Shown: in pieces, positions 1 through 8,432 of the stretch
Position numbering within the stretch: position 1 is the stretch's first letter
How the letters are laid out: the number at the start of each line of letters is the position of its first letter
Assembly: GCA_019117545.1 (NCBI GenBank)
Contig: DWZN01000222.1
Span: forward strand, 1 to 47,889
Direction: 5' to 3'
From: Candidatus Brevibacterium intestinavium
GTDB lineage: Bacteria; Actinomycetota; Actinomycetes; Actinomycetales; Brevibacteriaceae
Length of the DNA stretch: 47,889 nucleotides
Made by a program: the position numbers and the translations under genes
The notes under the pieces: model-generated
The model's input: only the letters and a program-made list of their open reading frames with translations
Told to the model about the DNA's origin: nothing
Database searches by the model: none

Positions 1-33
1 TGGGTCAGTCAGAAGTCGTCTCGAAGGAGCGCC

Positions 34-822
34 ATGTCCCGCCCGCAGAACCCCCAGAACTTCCCGTTCCCGCCCCAACCCCAGTCCTCGCAGCATCCCT
101 ATCCCCAGACCCAGCAGCATCCCCAAAGCCCACAGCAGTGGACGCCCCAGCAGCAGACCCCCTCGCCCGGATACCCCGGCGGTCCCCACCCGCCGCAGAA
201 CCGATCCGGTGGTTATGGGCAGAAGCCGCCGAAGCAGAAGAAGCCGCTGCTCAAACGCTGGTGGTTCTGGCTGATCGTCGTCATCGTCGTGATCGCCGTC
301 TTCAGCGCGATCGGCGGTGAGGCAGACGAGGCCGGCACCGATTCGGCGGAGACGAACTCAGCCGATGGCCAGCAGTCGGAGGGTTCGGCGGAGGACGAGA
401 GCGCCGAGGACTCGGCCGAAACGAGCCATGGCATCGGCGACACCGTGGCCGCCGACGACTGGGAGATCACCGTCGAGTCGGTCGAGGACGGTGTCTCGTC
501 GGTCGGCGACGACTTCCTCGGTGCAGAGGCCCAAGGACAGTTCGTGCAGGTGGCCATGTCGGTGAAGAACACCGGTTCGGACCCGAACTTCTTCTTCGAG
601 GACGACATCAAGCTCGCCGACGATGAGGGCAACACCTATTCGGCGGACTCCGAAGCCGGCATCTACGCTGTCGAGGACAACATCCTCTTCCTCGAGGAGA
701 TCAATCCCGGGAACACGGCTGAGGGCGTGCTCGTCTTCGATGTGCCCGATGACGTCGACCCGAACCAGCTCACCTTCGCAGGCGGGCTGTTCTCCGACCC
801 GGTGGAGATCTCGCTGAAGTAG
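34..822 (+). CDS. DUF4352-type membrane-anchored protein
   Basis: Function unknown. The first ~75 residues are very rich in Pro and Gln and look disordered and cytoplasmic. A KKPLLKRWW basic stretch leads into one membrane helix at about residues 79-95 (WFWLIVVIVVIAVFSAIGG). An acidic Ser/Glu/Asp linker follows, then a C-terminal beta-rich domain (about 135-262) with the pattern of DUF4352 (telokin-like) domains: GDTVAADDWEITVESVE, then FVQVAMSVKNTGSD, and a final GVLVFDVPDD strand. This architecture of Pro-rich tail, single helix and extracytoplasmic DUF4352 is common in actinobacteria. AAGGAG lies about 6 bases before the ATG, so the start is well supported. It is convergent with the next gene, with a strong hairpin between them. 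The DUF assignment is from motif recall. Confidence 0.8.
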   Translation: MSRPQNPQNFPFPPQPQSSQHPYPQTQQHPQSPQQWTPQQQTPSPGYPGGPHPPQNRSGGYGQKPPKQKKPLLKRWWFWLIVVIVVIAVFSAIGGEADEAGTDSAETNSADGQQSEGSAEDESAEDSAETSHGIGDTVAADDWEITVESVEDGVSSVGDDFLGAEAQGQFVQVAMSVKNTGSDPNFFFEDDIKLADDEGNTYSADSEAGIYAVEDNILFLEEINPGNTAEGVLVFDVPDDVDPNQLTFAGGLFSDPVEISLK

Positions 823-854
823 AGACACTCACCGTTCAGGCCGGTGGGCGCTGA

Positions 855-885
855 CGGCTCGGTCCTCGCGGCGAGGACCGAGCCG
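855..885. terminator. Bidirectional terminator hairpin
   Basis: A perfect 14-bp inverted repeat, CGGCTCGGTCCTCG at 855-868 and its complement at 872-885, with a 3-base loop. It sits between two convergent genes (stops at 822 and 893). There is no clear U-tract, as is usual for actinobacterial hairpin terminators. Confidence 0.7.
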
Positions 886-892
886 CCGGCGG

Positions 893-1684
893 TCACCGGC
901 GCAAGGCATCGGCTCGAGCAGTGATCGCACCGGCCGCACTCAGGGTCTGGCCCAAGAAGCCGCGGCCGAAGATCCGGACATGGGCGAGCAGAGCGAAGAA
1001 GCTGTGGACCGGCAGATCGTGCCGCCAGTCCTCGGGCATCGGATGAGTCTGCTCGTAGCCGGAGAAGATCTCGTCGAGGAACGGGGTGCCGAAGAGGGCG
1101 AGCAGAGCGAGATCCTCCAGGCGGTGCCCGCCGTGCGCGGCCGGATCGATGAGCGTGCACCCATCGGAGGTCCACATGAGGTTACCCGCCCACAGATCAC
1201 CATGCACGCGAGCCGGAGCCTCCACACCTTCACCGCTGATTCCGTCGAACGCACCGTCCGCGATCGCCTCCACCGCCGAGGCGATGGTGGCTGTCTCCTC
1301 GGTCGAGAGGTCACCCTCGACGGCAGACAGCAGCGGTGACAAGCGCCCAGCGGTCCAGAACTCGGAGAAGGACGTCTCCGACTCGGTCGAGACCTCGAAC
1401 GGGGCATCGAGGGGACCGAAGAACGCCGGAGCGGCCGGGGACCAGCCGAAACCGGAGGCCCCGGCATCGTGCAGACGCGCCAGCCGGCGACCGAAGTCGA
1501 CGGCGGCAGCGGCATCGGGCCCCGTCTCATCCAGCCGTCGCAGCCGCAGGAAGTCCTCGCCGTGGTCGACGACCTCGACGACGGGGACGGCATCGGGGTC
1601 TGCCAGCCACTGCAGACCTGCGGCTTCGGCTGCGAAGAATCCCTCGGGCGCGGCTTGTCGCTGTTTGACGAAATCTGAACTCAT
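893..1684 (-). CDS. Fructosamine kinase family protein
   Basis: Predicted small-molecule kinase of the fructosamine-3-kinase / aminoglycoside-phosphotransferase fold, thought to phosphorylate glycated amines in the cytosol. The catalytic loop reads VHGDLWAGNL, with Asp as likely catalytic base and Asn as metal ligand. It is followed by the DFG-equivalent LIDPAAHGGHRLEDLALL, in the DPAxxxGxRExDLA style typical of this family. The N-terminus FVKQRQAAPEGFFAAEAAGLQWL matches the usual family opening. I place the start at MSSDFVKQ (1684) rather than the ATG at 1705 because family members begin close to this motif. The length of 263 aa is normal. It is divergent from the formylglycine-generating enzyme gene (76 bases between the two starts). 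The true substrate cannot be read from sequence. Confidence 0.85.
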   Translation of the reverse strand: MSSDFVKQRQAAPEGFFAAEAAGLQWLADPDAVPVVEVVDHGEDFLRLRRLDETGPDAAAAVDFGRRLARLHDAGASGFGWSPAAPAFFGPLDAPFEVSTESETSFSEFWTAGRLSPLLSAVEGDLSTEETATIASAVEAIADGAFDGISGEGVEAPARVHGDLWAGNLMWTSDGCTLIDPAAHGGHRLEDLALLALFGTPFLDEIFSGYEQTHPMPEDWRHDLPVHSFFALLAHVRIFGRGFLGQTLSAAGAITARADALRR

Positions 1685-1760
1685 GCCCTCAGAGTAGTGG
1701 GCCATCCGGTGATGGTCGTAAGGTGGTGCGACAGTGGGAATCGAGGCAAGGGGTGCACAC

Positions 1761-2774
1761 GTGAATGGATCGGTCGACGGATCTCAGGGCCACCTCGGCG
1801 ATCGTGGGCACGCCTGCTGTGCGCCCGCCGGGACGGGAACGGCCGAAGCCGCGGGCACGGCGGCCCACACGCTTGCCCGTGGCGGACAGCGAACGCCGCA
1901 GGCCGAGGACTTCAGCTTCGACTTCGTCACCGTCGGCGGCACCTTCGATATGGGCGATCCCTTCGGGGACGGGCATCCGGGCGATGGCGAAGGACCTCGC
2001 CACCGCGTGAGCCTGTCCGACTTCGAGATCGCGACGACGAGCGTGACGAACGACGACTTCGCCGCCTTCGTCGACGCCACGGGATTCGTCACCACCGCCG
2101 AGCGTCTGGGCACCTCGGCGGTGTTCGCCATGCTTCTGGAGTCGAACCCGCAGGCGCGGGCCCACGTGCTCGGACGGGCACCGGGTGCGCCCTGGTGGGC
2201 CGAAGTGTCCGGGGCGAACTGGCGGGCACCCGAAGGACCGGGTTCCGACGTCTCCTCCCGCCAGGGCCACCCCGTCGTCCACATCAGCTGGGACGACGCC
2301 CAGGCGTACTGCTCGTGGGCGGGGGCCCGACTGCCCAGCGAAGCCGAATGGGAGTGCGCCGCCCGCGGCGGACTCAAGGGACGACGCTACCCGTGGGGCA
2401 ATCGACTGCTCGTCGACGGGGAGTGGAACTGCAACATCTGGCAGGGGGACTTCCCGCACGCGAACACCCTCGATGACGGGTTCATCGGCACCGCCCCGGC
2501 CCGGCACTTCACCCCCAACGGGTGGGGACTGTTCAACACCGTCGGCAACGTCTGGGAATGGTGCTCCGATTACTTCGACCGCGACTACTATCGGCGCTCG
2601 CCACAGGTCGATCCGCGCGGGCCCGACACGGGACGGACGCGGATCATGCGAGGCGGTTCGTTCCTCTGCCACGACTCCTACTGCAACCGGTACCGAGTGG
2701 CCGCGAGATCGTCGAACACACCGGACTCCTCGGCCTCGAACATCGGGTTCCGCATCGTGCGGGATCCGCAGTGA
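1761..2774 (+). CDS. Formylglycine-generating enzyme (sulfatase-modifying factor)
   Basis: Copper-dependent oxidase that converts the Cys of a CxPxR motif in type I sulfatases to formylglycine. The FGE-sulfatase fold spans nearly the whole protein: [15 protein letters not shown] near the start, then [34 protein letters not shown] and [11 protein letters not shown]. The C-terminal active-site segment [16 protein letters not shown] carries two cysteines five residues apart (Cys303 and Cys308 from this start), matching human FGE Cys336/Cys341. It is followed by an [13 protein letters not shown] tail, so this looks like a true FGE and not a non-catalytic relative. The ACCAP peptide near the N-terminus resembles actinobacterial FGEs. 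I chose GTG at 1761 because AAGGGG lies 7 bases upstream; an upstream GTG at 1734 would add nine residues. No sulfatase is encoded in the window. Confidence 0.92.
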   Translation: MNGSVDGSQGHLGDRGHACCAPAGTGTAEAAGTAAHTLARGGQRTPQAEDFSFDFVTVGGTFDMGDPFGDGHPGDGEGPRHRVSLSDFEIATTSVTNDDFAAFVDATGFVTTAERLGTSAVFAMLLESNPQARAHVLGRAPGAPWWAEVSGANWRAPEGPGSDVSSRQGHPVVHISWDDAQAYCSWAGARLPSEAEWECAARGGLKGRRYPWGNRLLVDGEWNCNIWQGDFPHANTLDDGFIGTAPARHFTPNGWGLFNTVGNVWEWCSDYFDRDYYRRSPQVDPRGPDTGRTRIMRGGSFLCHDSYCNRYRVAARSSNTPDSSASNIGFRIVRDPQ

Positions 2775-2783
2775 CCACCGCGT

Positions 2784-3716
2784 TCAGCCGGTCAGGTCGT
2801 GTTCGAATCGGCCCATCAGCCGCTGCGCCTCTTCGGCCAGGGTCTCGAGCGTGAAGCGAACGGTCTCACGGGTGTCCGCGCCGGCTCGCGTGACGGCGGC
2901 GACGTGACGCGACGGTGAGTTGTCGCCGCTGAGCGGGATGCGGCGGACCGGATGGAGATCCTGGGACCGGGACAGACGGGAGGCGACGCAGACTCCGAAG
3001 CCCGCGGACACGAGCGCGGTGCCCGTGTTCCAGTCATTGGCGAAGTGCCCGATGCGAGGTTTGAACCCGGCCGCCGCGCAGCTGGCCATGAGCAGCTGAT
3101 GATACGTGGTGCCGGGGCGGCCCAGGATCCAGGTCTCGTCGACGGTGTCGCCGATCGAGACGGAGTCGCGATCGGCCAGGGGATGGTCGAGGGGAACCAT
3201 GAGGTCGAGCGGATCATCGATGAGGAAGTGCTGGCTGAACCGATCGTCCCCACCGGCGGGGATGTCGGGAGCGGCCACGATGATGCCGATGTCGGCATCG
3301 CCGGAGAGCAGGAAATCGAAGCATTCACTGGGCTCGGCCTCGATCGTCTGCGTGTGCAGATGAGGGAACTTCGCATTGAGCGCGCGCATGGTCGGCGGCA
3401 GGAGCAGGCCCGCCGCCGTGGAGAACCCGCACAGGCCCAGTGTGCCCGAGACCGTTTCGGAGAAGCGCCCGAGATCGGCCAGGGCCGATTCCCACTCCGC
3501 GGACATCGCCTCGACATGGCCCAGCAGCGAGGCGGCTGCCGGGGTGAGTCTGACATTGCGTCCATGCTGCTCGAGCAGGGTCACACCGAGCTCTGCCGAC
3601 AGCTGCCTGACCTGGTGCGACACGGTCGACGGCGAATACCTGAGCGCGTGGGCGGCCGCTGTGACGGTGCCGTGGCGTTGGATCATGCTCAACATGGTGA
3701 GCCGACTGTCGATCAT
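2784..3716 (-). CDS. LysR family transcriptional regulator
   Basis: 310-aa LysR-type regulator. The N-terminal winged helix-turn-helix (about residues 3-60) contains GTVTAAAHALRYSPSTVSHQVRQLSAELG followed by LLEQHGRNVRLTPAA, the standard LTTR DNA-binding and linker pattern. The rest is a periplasmic-binding-protein-like effector domain (about 90-300) with ADIGIIVAAPD and VPLDHPLADRD motifs. The ATG at 3716 has AGGAA five bases upstream. It is divergent from an MFS transporter gene, and the shared 213-base spacer holds two inverted repeats, one of LysR T-N11-A type, so it probably controls the transporter and itself. The effector is unknown. Confidence 0.92.
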   Translation of the reverse strand: MIDSRLTMLSMIQRHGTVTAAAHALRYSPSTVSHQVRQLSAELGVTLLEQHGRNVRLTPAAASLLGHVEAMSAEWESALADLGRFSETVSGTLGLCGFSTAAGLLLPPTMRALNAKFPHLHTQTIEAEPSECFDFLLSGDADIGIIVAAPDIPAGGDDRFSQHFLIDDPLDLMVPLDHPLADRDSVSIGDTVDETWILGRPGTTYHQLLMASCAAAGFKPRIGHFANDWNTGTALVSAGFGVCVASRLSRSQDLHPVRRIPLSGDNSPSRHVAAVTRAGADTRETVRFTLETLAEEAQRLMGRFEHDLTG

Positions 3717-3732
3717 GCGTTCCTATCGAATG

Positions 3733-3761
3733 GTTGTGTATCTGTTCTTGCGATAGACAAC
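3733..3761. promoter_or_regulatory. Probable LysR operator (T-N11-A inverted repeat)
   Basis: Arms GTTGTGTATC (3733-3742) and GATAGACAAC (3752-3761) are inverted repeats with one mismatch and a 9-base spacer. The inner bases form a T-N11-A LysR box (T3741 to A3753). It starts 16 bases upstream of the lysR start codon, a position that suits autoregulation. Confidence 0.55.
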
Positions 3762-3813
3762 AATACTCCTTCGAGTCCATCCTGGAACAGCGGTCACGCA
3801 GCCGAACGACAGT

Positions 3814-3844
3814 CAGCCATGCTCACGTTTCGAGAGCATGGCTG
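3814..3844. promoter_or_regulatory. Perfect 11-bp inverted repeat in lysR-MFS spacer
   Basis: CAGCCATGCTC (3814-3824) and its exact complement (3834-3844) flank a 9-base loop, about 85 bases before the MFS start codon. It could be a regulator dyad or an mRNA leader hairpin. The 9-base spacer equals that of the neighbouring LysR-type dyad, although the arms differ in sequence. Confidence 0.5.
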
Positions 3845-3929
3845 AGGCCAAGGGAACGGTCGCCGAGGCTTCTCATGCGGTCTGCGTCCGCGGGAACCCA
3901 GGCGAAGCGATGAGACGAAGGAGGTCCGA

Positions 3930-5318
3930 ATGCCCGAGTACGCACGAATCAGAGGCTCGAGGAGGCAGCTGTGGTTCGGCGGGCTGGTCCTGCTGGTGCT
4001 CTCGGCCGCCGCGAACATGGCCAGCCCGCTGTACCCGCTGCTGCAGGAGACCTACGGGATGTCCGAGACGACCATGACCGGGCTCTATGCCACCTATGTG
4101 CTCAGCTGCCTGCCCTCACTGCTGCTGTTCGGATCGGCTGCCGACGCCTTCGGCCGCAAACCGGTCCTGTTGGCAGCGATCGGTTTGGTCGTCCTCGGCA
4201 CCGCAGGCTTCGGCCTCAACACGCTGGGAACCGCGGGACTCTTCGCCGGCCGGGCGCTGGTGGGCATCGGACTCGGCCTGGGCACGGGTGCCGGAATCGC
4301 CCTGATGGTCGAGGCCTCGCCGGCGCGCAGAGTCTGGCTGGGTTCGACCTTCGCCACGATCTCGTTCGTTCTGGGCTCGGGCCTGGGACCGATTCTGGCC
4401 GGCGTCCTCGCAGAGTTCAGCGCCGTGCCTCTGATCCTTCCCTTCATCATCATGGTCGCAGCGATGGCGATCGTAATGCTGCTGATCGCTCTGATGCCGC
4501 TGCATCGGCCCTTCACCCGGCAGCGGTGGCGGCCGACGTGGCCGTCCGTGCCCGGCCCCATGCGCACGAGCTTCAACATCGCGGCTCTGACCGGGTTCGT
4601 CGGCTGGACGGCGCTCGGCCTCTTCCTGGCGCTGCTGCCATCGATGGCGCAGTCGGTCCTGCCGAAGTCGGGGACCCTGTCCGCGGGCGTCATCGTGGGA
4701 TCGGTCCTCGTGGTCTCGGCCGCGAGCCAGCTGGCGGCACCGAAGCTGCGTCCCCGGGCCGCGCAGACACTGGGTCTGACGCTCATGGGGCTCGGAGCGG
4801 CGCTGCTGCTGAGCTCGAATCTGCCGAGCATCGGTCCGCACGCGGTGACCGCGCTGCTGGTGATCGCCGCCGTGGCCACCGGGACCGGACACGGTCTGAG
4901 CTACTGGGGAGCCAACCGTGAGATCGACCTGCTGACTCCGCCGAAGAACCGCGCCGGGATCTCAGCGGCACTGTATCTGGCCTTCTATGCCGGCGCGGGC
5001 GCACCGGCGGTCGTCGTCGGACTCCTGGCCCTGAGCATGCCCCTGGTCACGGCCGCGATGATCTTCACCCTGGCGCTGCTGCTGGCCACGATCGTCTCCA
5101 TTCCCGTGCCCAGCCTCGCCGAGACCGTAGTGCGGCAGTCGCGGGCGGAATCCGAGGCACCGACCGAGGTCGGCAGGCGGCCGGTTCCCATGGTCGATCG
5201 GTACGGCACCCCGGTGAGTTCGGGTCAGGCGGTGCCTCGGGGCGGGGCCGCCTCGGTGGTGGAGACACAGCGCCCGATAGACTTCGGACCATGTCGAGAA
5301 TCACGTGCCCGGAGCTGA
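3930..5318 (+). CDS. MFS transporter
   Basis: 462-aa, roughly 12-helix major facilitator. Membrane segments start at about residue 15 (LWFGGLVLLVLSAAANMASPLYPLL). The loop 2-3 motif appears as FGSAADAFGRKPVLL, the usual MFS motif A pattern. The N-terminal half continues with GRALVGIGLGLGTGAGIALMVE, and the C-terminal half has helices to about residue 400. The final ~55 residues are polar. The ATG has GGAGG six bases upstream. The 3' end overlaps the next gene by 28 bases, suggesting co-transcription and coupled translation with the CoA-transferase. A divergent LysR is the likely regulator. The substrate is not evident; a carboxylate or aromatic acid would fit the context but is only a guess. 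Confidence 0.88.
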   Translation: MPEYARIRGSRRQLWFGGLVLLVLSAAANMASPLYPLLQETYGMSETTMTGLYATYVLSCLPSLLLFGSAADAFGRKPVLLAAIGLVVLGTAGFGLNTLGTAGLFAGRALVGIGLGLGTGAGIALMVEASPARRVWLGSTFATISFVLGSGLGPILAGVLAEFSAVPLILPFIIMVAAMAIVMLLIALMPLHRPFTRQRWRPTWPSVPGPMRTSFNIAALTGFVGWTALGLFLALLPSMAQSVLPKSGTLSAGVIVGSVLVVSAASQLAAPKLRPRAAQTLGLTLMGLGAALLLSSNLPSIGPHAVTALLVIAAVATGTGHGLSYWGANREIDLLTPPKNRAGISAALYLAFYAGAGAPAVVVGLLALSMPLVTAAMIFTLALLLATIVSIPVPSLAETVVRQSRAESEAPTEVGRRPVPMVDRYGTPVSSGQAVPRGGAASVVETQRPIDFGPCRESRARS

Positions 5319-6796
5319 GAGAGAAGACCGTTTCCGCCGATGAGGCGGCCCGTCACATCGACCATGGGCATCGGGTGGCCATGAGCGGTTTCACCGGTTC
5401 GGGATACCCGAAAGCGGTGCCGGGAGCGGTGGCGACGCGGGCACGTGCCGCTCATGCGCGGGGAGACGACTTCAGCATCGAGCTGTGGACCGGCGCGTCG
5501 ACGGCTCCGGAACTCGACGGAGTGCTGGCCGAGGCGCAGGCGGTGAGCAAGCGGCTGCCGTTCCAATCCGATCCCGACATGCGCGCGTCGATCAACTCCG
5601 GCGGCACCGAGTACGTCGACACCCATCTCAGCCATTCCGCACAGCAGGCCTGGTTCGGGTTCTACGGCAATCTCGATGTCGCCGTCGTCGAGGTCGCGGC
5701 GATCCTGCCCAACGGCTTTCTGGTCCCCGGCAGCTCGGTCGGCAACTCGAAGACCTGGCTCGATCTGGCCGACAAGGTCATCCTCGAGGTCAATGAGTGG
5801 CACCCGCGTGCCTACGAGGGATTCCACGATGTCTACTACGGCACCCGCAGGCCGCCCGAGCGTCTGCCGATCCAGCTGCTCGAACCCATGCAGCGCATCG
5901 GCGATCCCTACCTGCGGGTCGACCCGGCCAAGGTCGTGGCCGTGGTCGAGACCGATGCTCCTGATCGGAATCTTCCGTTCAAACCCGCCGATGAGGACTC
6001 GAAGGCGATTGCCGGCCACCTCGTCGATTTCCTCCGTCATGAGATCCGCGCCGATCGGCTGCCTGCCGAGCTGCTGCCGCTGCAGTCGGGCGTCGGGAAC
6101 GTCGCCAACGCCGTCATGGGCAACCTCGCCGACAGCGAATTCGAGGGTCTGACCGCATACACCGAGGTCATCCAGGACGGGATGCTCGACCTGCTCGACA
6201 CCGGCAAGCTCGCTTCGGTCTCGGCCACCGCGTTCTCACTGTCGGCCGAACGGGCGGCCCATTTCAACGAGAACATCGAGTCCTACAAGGGTCGGATCCT
6301 GCTGCGGACGCAGGAGATGTCGAACCATCCCGAAGCCATCCGCCGCCTCGGCGTCATCGCGATCAACGGAATGGTCGAGGCCGATATCTACGGCAACGTC
6401 AACTCCACCCATGTGATGGGTTCGTCGATCATCAACGGCATCGGCGGCTCCGGGGATTTCGCGCGCAACGCCTACCTGGACTTCTTCGTGTCGAACTCGG
6501 TGGCCAAGAACGGTGCGATCTCCACGATCGTGCCCTTCGCCAGCCACATCGACCACACCGAGCACGACACCCAGATCCTCGTCACCGAACAGGGACTGGC
6601 CGATCTGCGCGGACTCTCACCCGTGGCGCGGGCGAGGAGGATCATCGACCGGTGCGCCCACCCCGACTACCGCGAACGGCTGACCGACTACCTCGAGCGG
6701 GCGATCGCGGCGAACCCGCACGGCCGGCACACTCCGCACCTGCTGGGCGAGGCTCTGTCCTGGCACGAGAACTTCACGACCACCGGCCGGATGTAG
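5291..6796 (+). CDS. Succinate/acetate CoA-transferase (acetyl-CoA hydrolase/transferase family)
   Basis: 501-aa cytosolic enzyme of the acetyl-CoA hydrolase/transferase family, which exchanges CoA between acetyl- or propionyl-CoA and succinate or acetate. Visible motifs are GFTGSGYPKAVP near residue 35, ELWTGASTAPELDG, LPNGFLVPGSSVGNSKTW, GVGNVANAVMGNL, and YTEVIQDGMLDLL with Glu292 as the likely CoA-thioester-forming glutamate. IGGSGDFARNAYLDFFVSNS and the closing LVTEQGLADLRGLSP segment are typical of the Cat1/AarC branch. Length is normal. It begins inside the end of the upstream MFS gene (28-base overlap). The next gene, on the other strand, is a dicarboxylate-type carrier, which fits carboxylate use. 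Acceptor and donor specificity cannot be read from sequence. Confidence 0.9.
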   Translation: MSRITCPELREKTVSADEAARHIDHGHRVAMSGFTGSGYPKAVPGAVATRARAAHARGDDFSIELWTGASTAPELDGVLAEAQAVSKRLPFQSDPDMRASINSGGTEYVDTHLSHSAQQAWFGFYGNLDVAVVEVAAILPNGFLVPGSSVGNSKTWLDLADKVILEVNEWHPRAYEGFHDVYYGTRRPPERLPIQLLEPMQRIGDPYLRVDPAKVVAVVETDAPDRNLPFKPADEDSKAIAGHLVDFLRHEIRADRLPAELLPLQSGVGNVANAVMGNLADSEFEGLTAYTEVIQDGMLDLLDTGKLASVSATAFSLSAERAAHFNENIESYKGRILLRTQEMSNHPEAIRRLGVIAINGMVEADIYGNVNSTHVMGSSIINGIGGSGDFARNAYLDFFVSNSVAKNGAISTIVPFASHIDHTEHDTQILVTEQGLADLRGLSPVARARRIIDRCAHPDYRERLTDYLERAIAANPHGRHTPHLLGEALSWHENFTTTGRM

Positions 6797-6815
6797 CCGA
6801 CCGGGGGACGAGGAC

Positions 6816-8129
6816 TCAGCCGGCGAGCCAGGTAGGCACTGCGGCCACCACCCAGGCCAGGCCGGGACCGATGAGGCACATCAGACCGGCATAGCCGATC
6901 ATCTGCCGGTAGTAGCGGTCACGGATCGCGGGATGGACGTTGGCCAGCAGCATCGCGCCGTTGGTCGAGAACGGGCTGATGTCGACGATGGTCGCGGCGA
7001 TCGCCAGGGCCGCGACGAAGCCGCCGACATGGACATCCCCGGATTCGAGGAAGGGAACGGCCAGGGCGATGACCACGCCGATGATCGCCAGTGACGAGGC
7101 CAGCGCCGAGATCAGCCCGGACATGTAGAACAGCAGCAGCGCGGCGAGCAGAGGAATGCCGATCGCCGAGATCCCGGCGGAGACCCATTCGACGGTGCCG
7201 GCCTCCTGCAGCACGGCGATGTAGGTCAGGACACCGGAGATGAGGACGACGACCGACCATGAGACCTTCGACATCGCTGCCCTGCCCGCCTCCGGGTCGA
7301 TTGCGGCCAGCACTGCCGAGATCGTGATGGTCACGACGCCGACGTCCCAACCGAAGACGATCACTGACAGGGCCATCGCGATCAGTCCGATCAGCGTCGG
7401 GATCTGGGACCGTTCCAGCCTCACCGTCGCTTCCGCGGTGACGGAGGCACCCGATCGAACCGCCGAGGCGGCTCCACCCTCGGGTGCGGGCACGGCAGCA
7501 TCCGGTGAGAGCTCGTCATCGGCCTCGGCGCGCAGACCGGGGCGGCGGTGCAGGACGAGGTAGACGGCGATCGCGAACACGAGATTGAAGACCAGTGGCG
7601 CGAAGAACAGCGACACCGGAGTCGGGGTGAGCCCGTTCTTCGCCAGGTAGTCGTTGATGAAGATGCCGTAGACACTGATCGGCGAGAACGCGCCGGCCAG
7701 TGCCCCGTGGACGACGAGCAGGCCGGTCATGAACTGGTTGATCCGGTGCCTGCGGGCGAAGGACAGCGCCAACGGCGCGATGATGGCCACGGCGAAGAGC
7801 GCGCCGAGGGCGATGAGGATCGCGGTCAGTGCGAAGAATATCCACGGCATCAGGCCAGTGCGTCCGCCGACGATGCGCACACACCAGCGCACGATGACAT
7901 CGATGACGCCGTTGTTCTGCGCGAAGCCGAACAGGTAGGTGAGGCCGACGAGAGTGAGGAAGAGATCGACGGGGAATCCCGCCAGGAACTCCTCGGGCGC
8001 CTGGTCGAGCACGAGCCCTCCGACACCGGCCGCGGCGATGAAGCCGAGAAGCCCCATATTGAGGTCTCTCCACGTTCCGATGACGAACATCAGACCGAGG
8101 ACGATCACGCAGATCAGCTCGGCACTCAT
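6816..8129 (-). CDS. SLC13/MatC-type carboxylate permease
   Basis: 437-aa integral membrane protein with about ten or more hydrophobic segments. The N-terminus (LICVIVLGLMFVIGTWRDLNMGLLGFIAAAGVG, then FLAGFPVDLFLTLVGLTYLFGFAQNNG) matches the MatC N-terminal domain of putative dicarboxylate/malonate carriers. Family-like segments recur in the second half (GLIALGMSVIVF-like region and ISGVLTYIAVLQ), and the C-terminal repeat has DISPFSTNGAMLLAN. A polar loop at about residues 200-240 separates the two halves. The ATG has a strong GGAGGAGAAGGA stretch upstream. It is convergent with the CoA-transferase (19 bases apart). A role in taking up a C3-C4 dicarboxylate is inferred from family and neighbour only. 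Confidence 0.82.
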   Translation of the reverse strand: MSAELICVIVLGLMFVIGTWRDLNMGLLGFIAAAGVGGLVLDQAPEEFLAGFPVDLFLTLVGLTYLFGFAQNNGVIDVIVRWCVRIVGGRTGLMPWIFFALTAILIALGALFAVAIIAPLALSFARRHRINQFMTGLLVVHGALAGAFSPISVYGIFINDYLAKNGLTPTPVSLFFAPLVFNLVFAIAVYLVLHRRPGLRAEADDELSPDAAVPAPEGGAASAVRSGASVTAEATVRLERSQIPTLIGLIAMALSVIVFGWDVGVVTITISAVLAAIDPEAGRAAMSKVSWSVVVLISGVLTYIAVLQEAGTVEWVSAGISAIGIPLLAALLLFYMSGLISALASSLAIIGVVIALAVPFLESGDVHVGGFVAALAIAATIVDISPFSTNGAMLLANVHPAIRDRYYRQMIGYAGLMCLIGPGLAWVVAAVPTWLAG

Positions 8130-8432
8130 TCCTTCTCCTCCGTTCAGGGACTACTCTCGCACGGTCGGCGGTGCTGACCGAGCACCGGACCAAATTAGCG
8201 CATGTCTCACCCGCGTCTCGTCGCTTCCCGAGATCCGAGCATCGGCGTGTACGGGTCCGAGGCAGGGCACTTGGCGGAAACGAGGGACTGAGTCCCGCTC
8301 CCGCGGCGGAGGCCGCCGTCTGGGCATTGCCCGAGTCCGCGCCGGTCGGCTGTTTGCTACTGTCGATGCAAGCAGCGGCGAGGTTCGATGATCACATCAG
8401 TCGGCCGAGCGCACGGAAGGGAGCCGGTTCCT
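8130..8432. other. Divergent intergenic region, carrier gene / histidine kinase gene
   Basis: About 300 bases between divergent starts. It holds a small perfect hairpin, CGGTGCT (8169-8175) and AGCACCG (8181-8187), and a possible -10-like TACTGT at 8358-8363 upstream of the kinase gene. No convincing small gene was seen. Confidence 0.4.
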
